Both the position numbers and the translations under genes were made by a program. From positions 64,501-128,500 of the forward strand of contig PXSA01000032.1 of assembly GCA_003023565.1 (NCBI GenBank): a stretch of DNA of 64,000 nt, in the 5' to 3' direction. Every line of letters starts with the position of its first letter. Position 1 is the stretch's first letter. The notes below the pieces were generated by a model. That model saw nothing but the letters and a program-made list of their open reading frames with translations, was not told where the DNA came from and did not search any database. Shown in pieces: positions 44,583 to 53,821 of this stretch. This DNA is from Halobacteriales archaeon QS_9_68_17 (GTDB lineage Archaea > Halobacteriota > Halobacteria > Halobacteriales > Natronoarchaeaceae).

Positions 44583-46192
44583 TCAGGGGTACAGGTGGTG
44601 CTCGCGACCGAGTCGCGGTTCGAAGCCGAGGTCGGCCGGAACGCTCCGCGCACGCTCGCCGAAGACCGGGTCGCCGGTGAACAGCGGTTGCGCGCCCGGC
44701 ACGAGGACCCGGACCGCTTCCAGACCGACCGCCGCCACGTCCCGCGGGGTCAGTCGCGCCGCGTACGGCGTCAGGTCCGCCTCCCCGACCCGCTCGACCA
44801 CGGCGTCGAGTTCCGCTTCGCCCGCTGGTACGTCCGTCGGTCCGACGCGCTCGCCCGGCACGACGCCGTCGGTCTCGACGAACGCCTCGGCCGCCGGCGG
44901 GAACTCGGCGTAGCGCGCGATGGCGCTCGGGTCCTCGGCGGACTCCTCCGGACCCATGGAGCGCAGTTCCATCCAGTTCTGGATCGCCTCGGCCAGCGCC
45001 GACGCGGCCGCCCGGTCCGGGTCCAGGTCCGCGTCCGACCCCGCCGCGAAGCGCGGCCACTCGCCGTCGCGGTGAACCGCGACGCTCACCACCGGCACGT
45101 CGACGTCCTGCGTGACCAGCAGCGGGGTCACGCGCAATCCCTCCGAGCGTGCCCGCTTCGCCAGCGTCTCGAAGCGCTCGTCGTCGACGCGGAGTTCGAG
45201 GGGGTCGAACGTAGAGTACCACGCGAGCATCGTCGCGTCGCGCTCGATAACCTCGTACAGGCCGGACAGCAGCGCACCGACCCCGGAACTCCCCAGTCCG
45301 AGCCCCGTGGTGATCGCCCGAACGTGGCGCTCGTCGGGCGGCGGGAACTGCACGGCCTCGGCGGGCAACTGTGCCGTCTCGCCGCTCGCGAGGTTCTCCC
45401 CGGGCACCCACGGAACCGGTTCGTCGACCGGGTCGTCGCTCCCCCGAACGAAGTCGACGGGTCGGACCGCTCCCTCGACCGCGTCCGGCCGCGCCACCTC
45501 GAACTCGCTCTCGCGGTAGACGCCGGCGCTGTACCGCTCGACCGCCTCGCCGAGCGCCTTCATGAACGCGCCGTCCCAGTCGGCGTCGACGCCCGCCGCC
45601 TTCCGCGCCGCCGTCGCGTCGCTGAACCCGCTCGTGTCGCCGTTGGTCGCGAGGTAGTACGGGGCCGGGAACGATTCGAACTCGCCGACGTTGCCGACGA
45701 CGCCGACGCGCTCGTCCAGCGCGCGCTCGGCGCTGGCGAGCGCTCGAAGACCCCGCCGACCACGGACGAGTCCTCGCCGGAGAGCAGGGCGACCGCCTCG
45801 CGGCCCGCCACGGCACCCGCGACCCCGACGGCGCTCCGGTCGGCCGACGGCGACTCCGCGACCGCCGTTTCCTCGGCGTTCGCGGCGACCCGCCGACCGA
45901 GACACCGGAAACACCCGGTCGACGCGCCGAACCCCGAGACTGCGGCGTCGACGTCGGACAGCGGTACGCCGCCGACGCCGCCCACCTCGACGGCCAGCCA
46001 CGGCGTCCCGCCCTCGCGTGCCGCGCGGTTCGCCACCGCGAAGGCCTCGTCGCCCGCGACGCCGCTGACGACCGCGAAGTCCGCGTCCGCGACGCCTCCG
46101 GCGTCGCCGGTCTCCCCGTCGACCCCGACGTCGGCGAGCGCGGCCTCGACGGCGTCTATCCCGGGACCGCTCCCGACGAACGTGACGTTCAT
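44583..46192 (-). pseudogene. YcaO-like cyclodehydratase-family protein, internal out-of-frame deletion
   Basis: The N-terminal part (from ATG 46192) is a Rossmann-like region starting MNVTFVGSGPGIDAVEAALA, with a CFRC cysteine pair (GASTGCFRCLGRR). After VVGGVFER near 45755 the frame changes. The remaining 380 residues form a full YcaO domain: AERALDERVGVVGNVGEF, KALGEAVERYSAGVY, TTGLGLGSSG and GLYEVIERDATMLAWYS, the ATP/Mg-binding blocks. Compared with haloarchaeal homologues about 30-40 residues, normally containing a second Cys pair, are missing at the junction. YcaO proteins activate amides with ATP to form azolines or thioamides. Either the gene is dead or bases are missing from the assembly. 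Confidence 0.75.
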
Positions 46193-46408
46193 GCCCGAGA
46201 GGATTCGCGGCGGGAGCAAAAACGCGGCGGCTTCGCGGCGGGCGAGACAGTCGTGGCAGTCCCCGCGTCGAACCCCGAAAGATCCGGAGCAATCGTACGG
46301 CATTCGTACGAACCGCTCGAAGTTCGCACAGACTCAGTCCGGAGCCGGAGCTGGCCGATCAGCCGAGAACATAGAACGGGGACAACGCGGGGCAGAGGCG
46401 GCGCGGAA

Positions 46409-46588
46409 CAGTGGCCGCGCTGGCGTCTCGTCGCCAGCGCGCGGGGGAGGGCAGGCGCTCAAAGCGTGCCTCCGCGACCGCGGAGGCTCGCGCAAACTGG
46501 CGGGCCTTAGCGAGAATCGCTTGCGATTCTCGCGGTGGACATAAAAAGGGCGAAGCGAGCGCCCGCCAGGCGCTCGCGAGGGCTTTTT
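46409..46588 (+). ncRNA. Structured repeat element, copy B (four hairpins; covarying with copy A)
   Basis: About 180 bases. Hairpin I has the same 10-bp stem as copy A with a different loop. Hairpin II has stem GCCTCCGC/GCGGAGGC, with the same GACC loop as copy A but four base pairs changed on both sides. Hairpin III is GCGAGAATCG/CGATTCTCGC, unrelated in sequence to that of copy A but equally well paired. Hairpin IV is GCGAGCGCC/GGCGCTCGC. The linkers are nearly identical to copy A, and the element ends in GGGCTTTTT at the stop codon of the minus-strand regulator gene. On the minus strand hairpin IV plus CGCCCTTTTT would make a good intrinsic-type terminator. Boundaries are accurate to a few bases. 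Confidence 0.6.
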
Positions 46589-47405
46589 AGTTGAGGATGG
46601 ACTGCGCGACGCTCGCGACCTGGTCGTCCTCGGCACCGCTAAGGCGCTCGTCGCCGAGTTTGAGACGCAGACGCGGGCGACCGACGTCGATCGGGACCTT
46701 CTCCGTGTCGAGGAGACCCATGTCTTCGAGCTTCGTCTTGGTGCGGGAGAACGTCGCCTTGGAGGCGATGCCCACGTCCTCGCCCCACTTGCTGATGTCG
46801 TACAGCAGGGCCTCGTTCTTCGCCGCGACGAGGAGGCTAATCGTCACTTCGTCGAGGCCGTCGCCGTCGCCGCGAGCGGTTTCGAGCGTGTCGAGGATGC
46901 CGGAGAAGTCCTCCTGAGCCTCGGGACTGATCTCCTCGGTGAGGGTCTCGCGGACCTTCGTGATCGGGGGCGTGCGGAGATGGAACTCGTCCGCCTCCTC
47001 CCACTGAGTGGCGTAGGTGTCGTAGGCGGCGTCGACGAACGCCTCGTCGGCAGCCGTGAGGCCGCCGACGTGGCTGCCGGCGTCGACGAACGCGACGACC
47101 GTCTCGCCCGTGACGAGGACCGAGTTCTGCCGTGCGTCCCCGGTCGTCCGGAGCGTCAGCGTGCCCGCGTCGATGAGGTCGGCCGTGTGACTGGCGACGA
47201 TGAAGTCGTCCATCACGCCCTTGAGCGTCCGTTCGTCCGCCAACATCCGGACCTCGGGGGTGTCGCCGTCGAACTCAGTCGCGACGCGGATCAGGTCTTC
47301 GATCGCGTCGGCGGACGGGTTGACGACGATGACTTCGTCGTCCGCGTCCGCCAGGACCTGTGTCAGGAGATCGCCTAGCTGCTTATCGAGTAAATTTGAG
47401 GTCAT
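46587..47405 (-). CDS. tbsP: TbsP-type transcriptional regulator
   Basis: A 272-residue regulator. The N-terminus MTSNLLDKQLGDLLTQVL and the DEVIVVNPSADAIEDLI, VRMLADERTLKGVMDDFIVA and GDGDGLDEVTISLLVAAK blocks match haloarchaeal TbsP, a protein reported to act with TrmB on central carbon genes such as glyceraldehyde-3-phosphate dehydrogenase. A C-terminal winged helix (VGIASKATFSRTKTKLEDMG) binds DNA. The frame is open to 47456 but 47405 is the standard start. A TAAAATTAAGTA box on the minus strand (47435-47446) lies 30-41 bases upstream. Name from memory. Confidence 0.8.
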   Translation of the reverse strand: MTSNLLDKQLGDLLTQVLADADDEVIVVNPSADAIEDLIRVATEFDGDTPEVRMLADERTLKGVMDDFIVASHTADLIDAGTLTLRTTGDARQNSVLVTGETVVAFVDAGSHVGGLTAADEAFVDAAYDTYATQWEEADEFHLRTPPITKVRETLTEEISPEAQEDFSGILDTLETARGDGDGLDEVTISLLVAAKNEALLYDISKWGEDVGIASKATFSRTKTKLEDMGLLDTEKVPIDVGRPRLRLKLGDERLSGAEDDQVASVAQSILN

Positions 47406-47650
47406 GCCTGTGTCGAGGAAAAGACGTGCGGCGTACTTAATTTTACTGGCCGTCACGAAAGCAAATCGTGGTCGTGTGCCGTCGAACCGATACTTCAGAG
47501 GGGGGTTTGCTAACGTTTCTCCGGTGGAATAGAGTGGAGCTGTATGTTACCGCGTGACAGTGTGTCACCGAGTACTCTCCACCGTTCCGTCCTCGCCCTG
47601 ACCCGGTCGCTGTCGGTCCGCCGCTCCAGCGACGGGGGTTACACCGGCCT

Positions 47651-49711
47651 CTAAAGCGCGCCGTACAGTTCGCCGGACCAGTAGAGGTCGCCGTCGTAAA
47701 TGACCGGCATCTCCGCCCGTCGGAGGAACGACCGCGTCGCCTCCCGGTCGAGCGCGAACTCCGACTCGTTGCCACAGAGGTAGGAGTACTCGTTCCCCTC
47801 AATGTAGGGTCGGTAGAACGCGCCCAGGTTCCCGGCCGAGAACTGGTCATAAGCGAGTAGGAACCCGCCAGCGTCCGTCTCCTGGAGCGTTACCGTCGCG
47901 GGGAGGCGGTTGCTGCTCTGGGTGAGGACGTGCGTCCCGTCGCCGACGACGGCGTAGTCCTTCCCCATCATGATGCGCCGCCGGGCGAGTCGCACCGCCC
48001 GTTCCATACTGAATCCGTGGACCAGTAGCCGCGCGAACGTCGACCCGACCTTGACCGCGTGGTCGTTGAGTACGCCCGAGAACGTCACCGCGCCGGCGAC
48101 GCTCCCTTTCTCGATGAGTTCTCGCCCCTGGTGGAAGGAGCCGCAGGCGTTGAGGAAGAACGTCTCGGCGTTACACTCGCTCAGGCTGCTCGCCGAGAGG
48201 TAGCCGTCGGGGCAGCGCAGGCCGTGGGTCTCGCAGTGGCCGATGTAGTGGACGAAGTCGGTGTGGGACTCGAACTCGCGGGCGAGTTCGGCCTGTGGCA
48301 GGTACTCGCGCACCGTCACGTCGAGCGAGATGTCCTCGCCGCGCTCCCGGTAGATACGCTCGACATCGTCGTGTTCGTCGCCCATTTCGTCGTCGTTGAG
48401 CACGACCGTCACGGTCGTCTCGTCGCTCTCGCGCTGAAGGTACGACAGCCGGTTCTCGTACGCGCGATGGGAGGACGTGAACACGTCGATGGGCGTCCCC
48501 TCGGCGAGCCAGCCGTGGATCCGACCGCCGCGCAGTTCCGGCTTGACGACGTCGACAGACGCGACCTGCCCCGCGCTGCCCGGCGTCGAGGGGCCGCGGT
48601 AGAAGTCGTCGAGCGAGCGCTCGATCAACTCGCTTCCCTCCAGTTCGGAGGTTCGGGGGCGATAGACGAGGCTCATGTCGTCGAGCAGGAACGGGAGGCA
48701 GTCGACGCGGTCCGGCCCCGGGTCGACGTACGTCGTGAGGTGCCAGTCCGGGAGCCGCTGTTCGATCGCCTCGTACGGCACGTCGACGTACGTCGCCAGT
48801 CGCTCGGCCGGGGAGCAGTCGTACAGCGCCTCGGCGTCGAGACCGAGCGCGTCGAGGAGGCTCGCCTCGGCGAGGTTCGTCGCGTAGGGGCCGACGTTGC
48901 GGACCAGACAGTCCAGAAGGAACGACTTGCGGAGGAGCCGCGTCGCGTCGCGTTCGAGGTCCGGCAGGGGGTCGAGGTCCCGGGAGACGCCGACCGCCGG
49001 CGCGCGGAGGACCGGAGCCTCGCGGTCCTCGATCGCGACCGACGCCTGGAGGTAGTACGCGAGCGGCGAGAGGACGAACAGCTTCTCGAACGACGGCGGC
49101 GCTGCCAGTTCGATCCCGGTATCTGGCGTCTCGTCGGCGATATCGTCGGGGATCGCCGTCCCACCCTCGCTCGTCTCGATGAGCGGCGGGTGCCCCCGGA
49201 GGGTCGGAAAGGAGCGGTCGGTCCCGGTGGTCTTGTGCGACGACGGGAGGTGCGTAAGCGCCGTCGCCAGCCCCTCCGGCGTCGGGGGTACCTCGACCAC
49301 GCCCGCGGGGTGCTCGTGTCGGCTCCGAAAGCCGGCGATACAGCGCCGCGTCTCCGGAAAGGAGACGACGACCTCGTCGAACCCGTCGGTCGTCCGGACC
49401 GTGACGCTTCCCTCGAACCGGAGGTACACCTTGATCCGGGCGTCGATGTCGACGACGTACTCGTCGTCGGGGAGTTCCAGCGGCGAGGTCCCGTCGCCGA
49501 GTTCGTACCGCTCGCCGCTGGTCACGGAGGTGAGATAGACGACCGACACCGGAAAGCGAAGCTTCTCGGCCGAGAGGTCGACCGCCGTGTCGACCGGCCG
49601 GGGGAGGTCAGCGTCGCTGGACCGGAGCTCGAAGCTCGCCGCCGTCACCGAGAGTTCCGAGTCGTCGTCGAACACTCGGAGACCTGTCTCCGTCACCTCC
49701 CACTCGATCAT
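47651..49711 (-). CDS. CHAT-domain (caspase-like) cysteine protease family protein
   Basis: A 686-residue protein. The C-terminal half is a CHAT domain. The catalytic histidine is in HYIGHCETHG (His492) and the cysteine in FFLNACGSFHQG (Cys523), at the usual spacing. The N-terminal 400 residues have no recognised domain and include a region predicted as beta-rich (VYLRFEGSVTVRTTDGF). CHAT proteases act in regulated proteolysis and, with partners such as TPR or CRISPR proteins, in defence; no such partner is present here. ATG 49711 is chosen as it directly starts the conserved MIEWEVTETGLRVF region. It is divergent from glyA. Confidence 0.8.
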   Translation of the reverse strand: MIEWEVTETGLRVFDDDSELSVTAASFELRSSDADLPRPVDTAVDLSAEKLRFPVSVVYLTSVTSGERYELGDGTSPLELPDDEYVVDIDARIKVYLRFEGSVTVRTTDGFDEVVVSFPETRRCIAGFRSRHEHPAGVVEVPPTPEGLATALTHLPSSHKTTGTDRSFPTLRGHPPLIETSEGGTAIPDDIADETPDTGIELAAPPSFEKLFVLSPLAYYLQASVAIEDREAPVLRAPAVGVSRDLDPLPDLERDATRLLRKSFLLDCLVRNVGPYATNLAEASLLDALGLDAEALYDCSPAERLATYVDVPYEAIEQRLPDWHLTTYVDPGPDRVDCLPFLLDDMSLVYRPRTSELEGSELIERSLDDFYRGPSTPGSAGQVASVDVVKPELRGGRIHGWLAEGTPIDVFTSSHRAYENRLSYLQRESDETTVTVVLNDDEMGDEHDDVERIYRERGEDISLDVTVREYLPQAELAREFESHTDFVHYIGHCETHGLRCPDGYLSASSLSECNAETFFLNACGSFHQGRELIEKGSVAGAVTFSGVLNDHAVKVGSTFARLLVHGFSMERAVRLARRRIMMGKDYAVVGDGTHVLTQSSNRLPATVTLQETDAGGFLLAYDQFSAGNLGAFYRPYIEGNEYSYLCGNESEFALDREATRSFLRRAEMPVIYDGDLYWSGELYGAL

Positions 49712-49841
49712 TCGATTGAGGGCATGAGGTAAAGACAGGTTATTCTTTCGGAAAGCCAAGAGTTTGCACGGCGACCGTTCGCACGCCCGTGGCCGACGCC
49801 GGAAAGGTACACTTATGAACGGCGCAGACGGCGGATAAGAC

Positions 49842-51089
49842 ATGAACTACGACCGCGTTCGCGAGGTGGACCCGGCCGCCGCCGACGCCCTCGGCGGCGA
49901 AGTCAAGCGCCAACAGGACACGCTCGCGATGATCGCGAGCGAGAACCACGTCAGCGAAGCAGTCATGGAGGCTCAGGGGAGCGCGCTGACGAACAAGTAC
50001 GCAGAGGGCTACCCCGGCTCCCGCTACTACGCGGGCTGTGAGCACGCCGACGAGGTCGAGCAACTAGCCATCGAGCGCGCGAAGGAGCTGTGGGGCGCTG
50101 AACACGTCAACGTTCAGCCCCACAGCGGCACGCAGGCCAACATGGGCGTCTACCTCGCGATGCTCGACCCCGGCGACAGGATCCTCTCGCTGGACCTAAA
50201 CCACGGCGGCCACCTCAGCCACGGCCATCAGGCCAACTTCACCGGTCAGCTCTACGAGGTCGAGCAGTACGAGGTCGACGAGGAGACCGGCTACATCGAC
50301 TACGAGGGCCTCCACGAGCAGGCCGAGGAGTTCGACCCCGACATCGTCGTCTCGGGCTACTCCGCGTACCCGCGCGAGGTCGACTTCGAGCGCGTTCAGG
50401 CGGCGGCCGACGCCGTCGACGCGCTGCACCTCGCGGACATCGCCCACATCACCGGGTTGGTCGCCGCCGGCGTCCACGAGTCGCCGGTCGGCGTCGCCGA
50501 CTTCGTCACCGGCAGCACGCACAAGACCATCCGCTCCGGTCGGGGCGGCATCATCATGTGCGACGAGGAGCACGCCGACGACATCGACCCGGCCGTCTTC
50601 CCCGGCGGGCAGGGCGGCCCCCTCATGCACAACATCGCGGGCAAGGCCGTCGGCTTCAAGGAGGCGCTGGAACCCGGGTTCGAGGACTACGCCGAGCAGG
50701 TCGTCGAGAACGCCGAGGTGCTCGGCGAGACGCTCGTCGACCGCGGGTTCGGCCTCGTCTCCGGCGGCACGGACACCCACCTCGTGCTCGCCGACCTCCG
50801 CGAGTCTCACCCGGACGTCACCGGGAGCGACGCCGAGGAGGCACTCGAAGCGGTCGGCATCGTCCTCAACGCGAACACGGTACCCGGCGAGACGCGCTCG
50901 CCGTTCGTCGCCAGCGGCGTCCGCGCCGGCACCCCCGCGCTCACCTCGCGCGGGTTCGGCCCCGCGGAGATGGAGCAGGTCGGTGCCTGCATCGCCGACA
51001 TCGTCGACAACATCGGCGACGAGGACGTGATGGCCGAGGTCACCGAGCGGGTGCAGGACCTCTGCGACGAACACCCCCTCTACGAGTAG
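49842..51089 (+). CDS. glyA: Serine hydroxymethyltransferase
   Basis: A 415-residue PLP enzyme converting serine and a tetrahydropterin cofactor to glycine and the methylene form. Motifs: [45 protein letters not shown], and the PLP-binding lysine at residue 228 in [15 protein letters not shown]. It is normal in length. folD follows 190 bases downstream on the same strand, giving a one-carbon metabolism pair that would also feed thyX. An ACACTTATGA stretch (49808-49817) about 25-34 bases upstream may be the promoter. Confidence 0.95.
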   Translation: MNYDRVREVDPAAADALGGEVKRQQDTLAMIASENHVSEAVMEAQGSALTNKYAEGYPGSRYYAGCEHADEVEQLAIERAKELWGAEHVNVQPHSGTQANMGVYLAMLDPGDRILSLDLNHGGHLSHGHQANFTGQLYEVEQYEVDEETGYIDYEGLHEQAEEFDPDIVVSGYSAYPREVDFERVQAAADAVDALHLADIAHITGLVAAGVHESPVGVADFVTGSTHKTIRSGRGGIIMCDEEHADDIDPAVFPGGQGGPLMHNIAGKAVGFKEALEPGFEDYAEQVVENAEVLGETLVDRGFGLVSGGTDTHLVLADLRESHPDVTGSDAEEALEAVGIVLNANTVPGETRSPFVASGVRAGTPALTSRGFGPAEMEQVGACIADIVDNIGDEDVMAEVTERVQDLCDEHPLYE

Positions 51090-51280
51090 CGCGACCGCCG
51101 GACTGGCCTTTCTCCCCGTCGGCACCGTAGCAGTCTGGCCTCCGGACGCGCCCCTCTTCGCGGAGCGACGGGCCGCTCGTCGCCGTGTCGATCCGCAAAC
51201 GTGCATAGATGCGTTTTCTGAACGCGGAATATGGGCACGAACCCGAGAGTTGAAGGGCACTGCGCTCCCTCGTTCACGTA

Positions 51281-52095
51281 ATGACGCACGTCATCGACGG
51301 CAACGCCGTGGCCGACGGTATCCGCGACGACCTCTCCGACGCCATCGACTCGCTCGACGACGCGGGCGTGACGCCCGGTCTCGCCACCGTCCTCATGAGC
51401 GACGACGGCTCCAGCGAGACGTACGTGACGATGAAACAGCGCGCCTGCGAGGAGGTCGGCATCAACGGGATCCACGTCGAGGTAGACGCCGACGCCCCCG
51501 CCGAGGAGCTGTACGAGACCATCGACGACCTGAACGACGACCCCGAAGCCCACGGCATCCTCGTCCAGATGCCCCTTCCCGACCACGTCGACGAGCGCGA
51601 GGTCCTGCGCCGGGTCGACCCGACGAAGGACGTGGACGGCTTCCACCCCGAGAACGTCGGCCGCCTCGTCGCGGGCGACGCCCGGTTCAAGCCCTGCACG
51701 CCCCACGGCATCCAGCGCCTCCTCGCCGCCGCCGACGTCGACCCCGAGGGGAAAGACGCCGTCGTCGGGTGTGTCACTCGCGCACCGACGACCTCGCCGC
51801 GAAGACCCGCGACGCCGACATCGTGGTCGCCGCGGCCGGCGTGCCGGAGATGATCGACGGGTCGATGGTCGGCGAGGGCGCGACCGTCATCGACGTGGGG
51901 GTCAACCGGGTGGACGCGGACAACGACAAGGGGTACGAACTCGTCGGCGACGTCGAGTTCGAGAGCGCGAAGGAGAAGGCGAGCGCCATCACGCCCGTCC
52001 CCGGCGGCGTCGGCCCGATGACCATCGCGATGCTCCTCCGCAACACGGCGAAGGCGGCGGGGATGCAGGAGAGCGTCTCCGTGGAACTCCCCTGA
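51281..52095 (+). pseudogene. folD: Methylenetetrahydrofolate dehydrogenase/cyclohydrolase FolD, internal out-of-frame deletion
   Basis: The N-terminal catalytic domain (51281-51765) is normal: [33 protein letters not shown] and [13 protein letters not shown]. At GKDAVVG the frame breaks. The C-terminal NADP domain resumes in another frame as [20 protein letters not shown], then [12 protein letters not shown] and [16 protein letters not shown], through to the normal end at 52095. About 30-35 residues with the conserved GRSxIVGxP motif that binds the cofactor are missing. An enzyme lacking these could not work. As folD is usually essential in organisms using this pathway, missing assembled sequence is at least as likely as a true pseudogene. 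Confidence 0.85.
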
Positions 52096-52108
52096 GCGAC
52101 GTTTCATC

Positions 52109-52813
52109 CTTCGCGAGCTCCTGCGCCTTTTCTCTCGTGGTACGGACCGGAAGGAGCCGAAACTCGAAACCGACGGCCTCGTCAGAGCCGTCGACGGCAT
52201 CGTCGACGGCGTCGTCGACGGCGTGGACCTCCGCGTCCACGAGGGGGAAGTGGTGGCCGTCATCGGCTCGTCGGGGGCGGGCAAGTCCCCGTCCCTCCGA
52301 CTGCTCGACCGCCTCGACGAGCCGACCGGCGGCACTGTCTACTTCGACGGGGTCGGCTGCCGCGAACCGGACCCGCAGGAGCTGCGCCAGCGGGTCTGCT
52401 TGGTCCCGCAGGGCGCGGCGCTCCGACCGGGGACCGTCTTCGAGAACGTCACGGTCAGTCCACGCCTTCGCGGCGACCCCCTCGACGAGGGACGGGTCAC
52501 GGCGCTCCTCGACCGGGTCGACCTGCCGGGGTACGGGGACCGCGACGTGGACGACCTCTCCGGCGGCGAGCGCCAGCGGGTCGCCGTCGCCCGGCCGCTC
52601 TACGTCGACCCGGAGGTCCTGCTGCTCGACGAACCGACCGCGCACCTCGACGAGGAGACGGAAGCGCGGGTCGAGGACCTGCTCACCGACCTGATCCGGG
52701 AGGACGGCCCGACCTGCGTGCTCGTCACCCACGACGCCGCGCAGGCGGAGCGCCTCGGCGACCGGGTCGTCGAGTTCGAGGCCGGGCGCGTCGTCGACCG
52801 AGGGACGCCGTGA
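52109..52813 (+). pseudogene. FetA-like ABC transporter ATPase, start lost
   Basis: An ABC ATPase of the FetA/YbbL (or phosphate-type) group. Walker A reads GSSGAGKSPS, where a T normally follows the KS; the signature is LSGGERQRVAVARPL, Walker B is VLLLDEPTAHLD, and the H-loop is VLVTHDAAQ. Upstream, the first 30 codons are coding-like (KLETDGLVRAVDGIVDGVV) but have no in-frame ATG, GTG or TTG at the expected place, so the start seems lost or shifted; the first in-frame ATG-like start (GTG, 52223) would remove the first strand. Its stop overlaps the permease gene, which is itself broken. Confidence 0.65.
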
Positions 52814-53627
52814 AAGGTGATCACGCGACCGAACAGGCGGTCGGGACGTTCCTCGACCACGCGTCCGATCCCGTGAAGGGGTTCGTCCGGGTCGGTATCG
52901 CGGCGGCGCTCGCCGCGGTCATGACCGGCGTCGCCTCGCTGCTGAACCGCGGGTTCGAACTGGAGATCGCCACGTCGTCGGCCCGGGGGCTGGTGCAGAT
53001 CCTCGCCGCGGGAGCGGTGATCGGGGTCCTGCTCGCGGCGCATCTCGCCCAAGCCGGCGTCGGCCTCGCGTTCGTGGTCGGTGCGGCGGCGTGGATCCCC
53101 CACCAGCGCGGCGGCGCGACCCCCGGCGCGTTCCTGACCTCCGCAGCGGCGATCGGGGTCGGCGCGGGAGCGGTCGTCGTCGCGATGACGGCCGCCGGCG
53201 TGGTCGAGCGGTCGATGCGCGACCTCGTCGTGACCGACAGCATGGTGGCGATGGCGATGAAGACCAACTCGTTGACGCTACACTGCTTCACCGGCGAGGT
53301 GGCCGACAACCGCGACGAGACCGAGGCGGCGCTCGCCGTCGGCGCGCCGCCGCGGGCCATCAGCGAGTACGTCTCCACCGGCGTCTACGCCGCTCCCGGT
53401 ACTCGACCGGACCAAGAGCCTCGGCATCGTGTCGAGCCCCGGTGTCCGGCGTGATCATCGCCGGCGCGAACCCGGTGTACGCGGCGCAGTACCGGTTCGC
53501 GGTCATGCTGATGCTGTTCGCGGCCGGCGGCCTGACCAGCACGGCGAGCATGCTGCTCGTCCGCCGCCGCGTGTTCGTCGAGGCGAAGCAACCGAACGAT
53601 CCCGTCCTCGACGCCATCGACGGGTAG
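52810..53627 (+). pseudogene. FetB/UPF0014-like ABC permease, frameshifted twice
   Basis: A permease of the FetB (YbbM, UPF0014) family, about 260 residues if repaired. The first frame runs to ISEYVSTGVYAA near 53393 and includes MAMKTNSLTLHC-type and GEVADNRDETEAALAVGAPP blocks. A second frame gives LPVLDRTKSLGIVSSPG (about 53396-53442). A third gives SGVIIAGANPVYAAQYRFAV to the end. Family members export iron or other small solutes with FetA. Both indels are small, and the second could be a 5-base loss in a short repeat (GTC-ATGTC). The transporter is non-functional as sequenced. Confidence 0.75.
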
Positions 53628-53821
53628 GAGCGTTCGTCCCGTCTTTCGGACGGCCGTACCGGCCCGACTGCGACAGAAGTATAGCCTGGAGTATGTTTCA
53701 CAAAGGCTTCACAAATATTTACTGACTGTTACGGTGGTTCATATTACTGAGGAAGACGCGAGACGTTCAACTATCTATATTGCTGTTGGTGAGGTAACAG
53801 ATACCGCCTTCATAAGAAAAC

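Noticed and set aside
44457-46544. A 695-codon open frame on the plus strand opposite YcaO
   Set aside because: It is antisense to a clear YcaO domain, is Arg/Pro-rich and low-complexity, and arises from GC-rich codons read backward.
46409-46588. The structured element as a CRISPR or rRNA fragment
   Set aside because: There are no regularly spaced repeats, and the hairpin pattern does not match 5S, 16S or 23S rRNA segments that I know.
47651-49711. CHAT gene as part of a type III-E CRISPR or gasdermin defence system
   Set aside because: No Cas, TPR or gasdermin-like gene lies nearby; the neighbours are a regulator and glyA.
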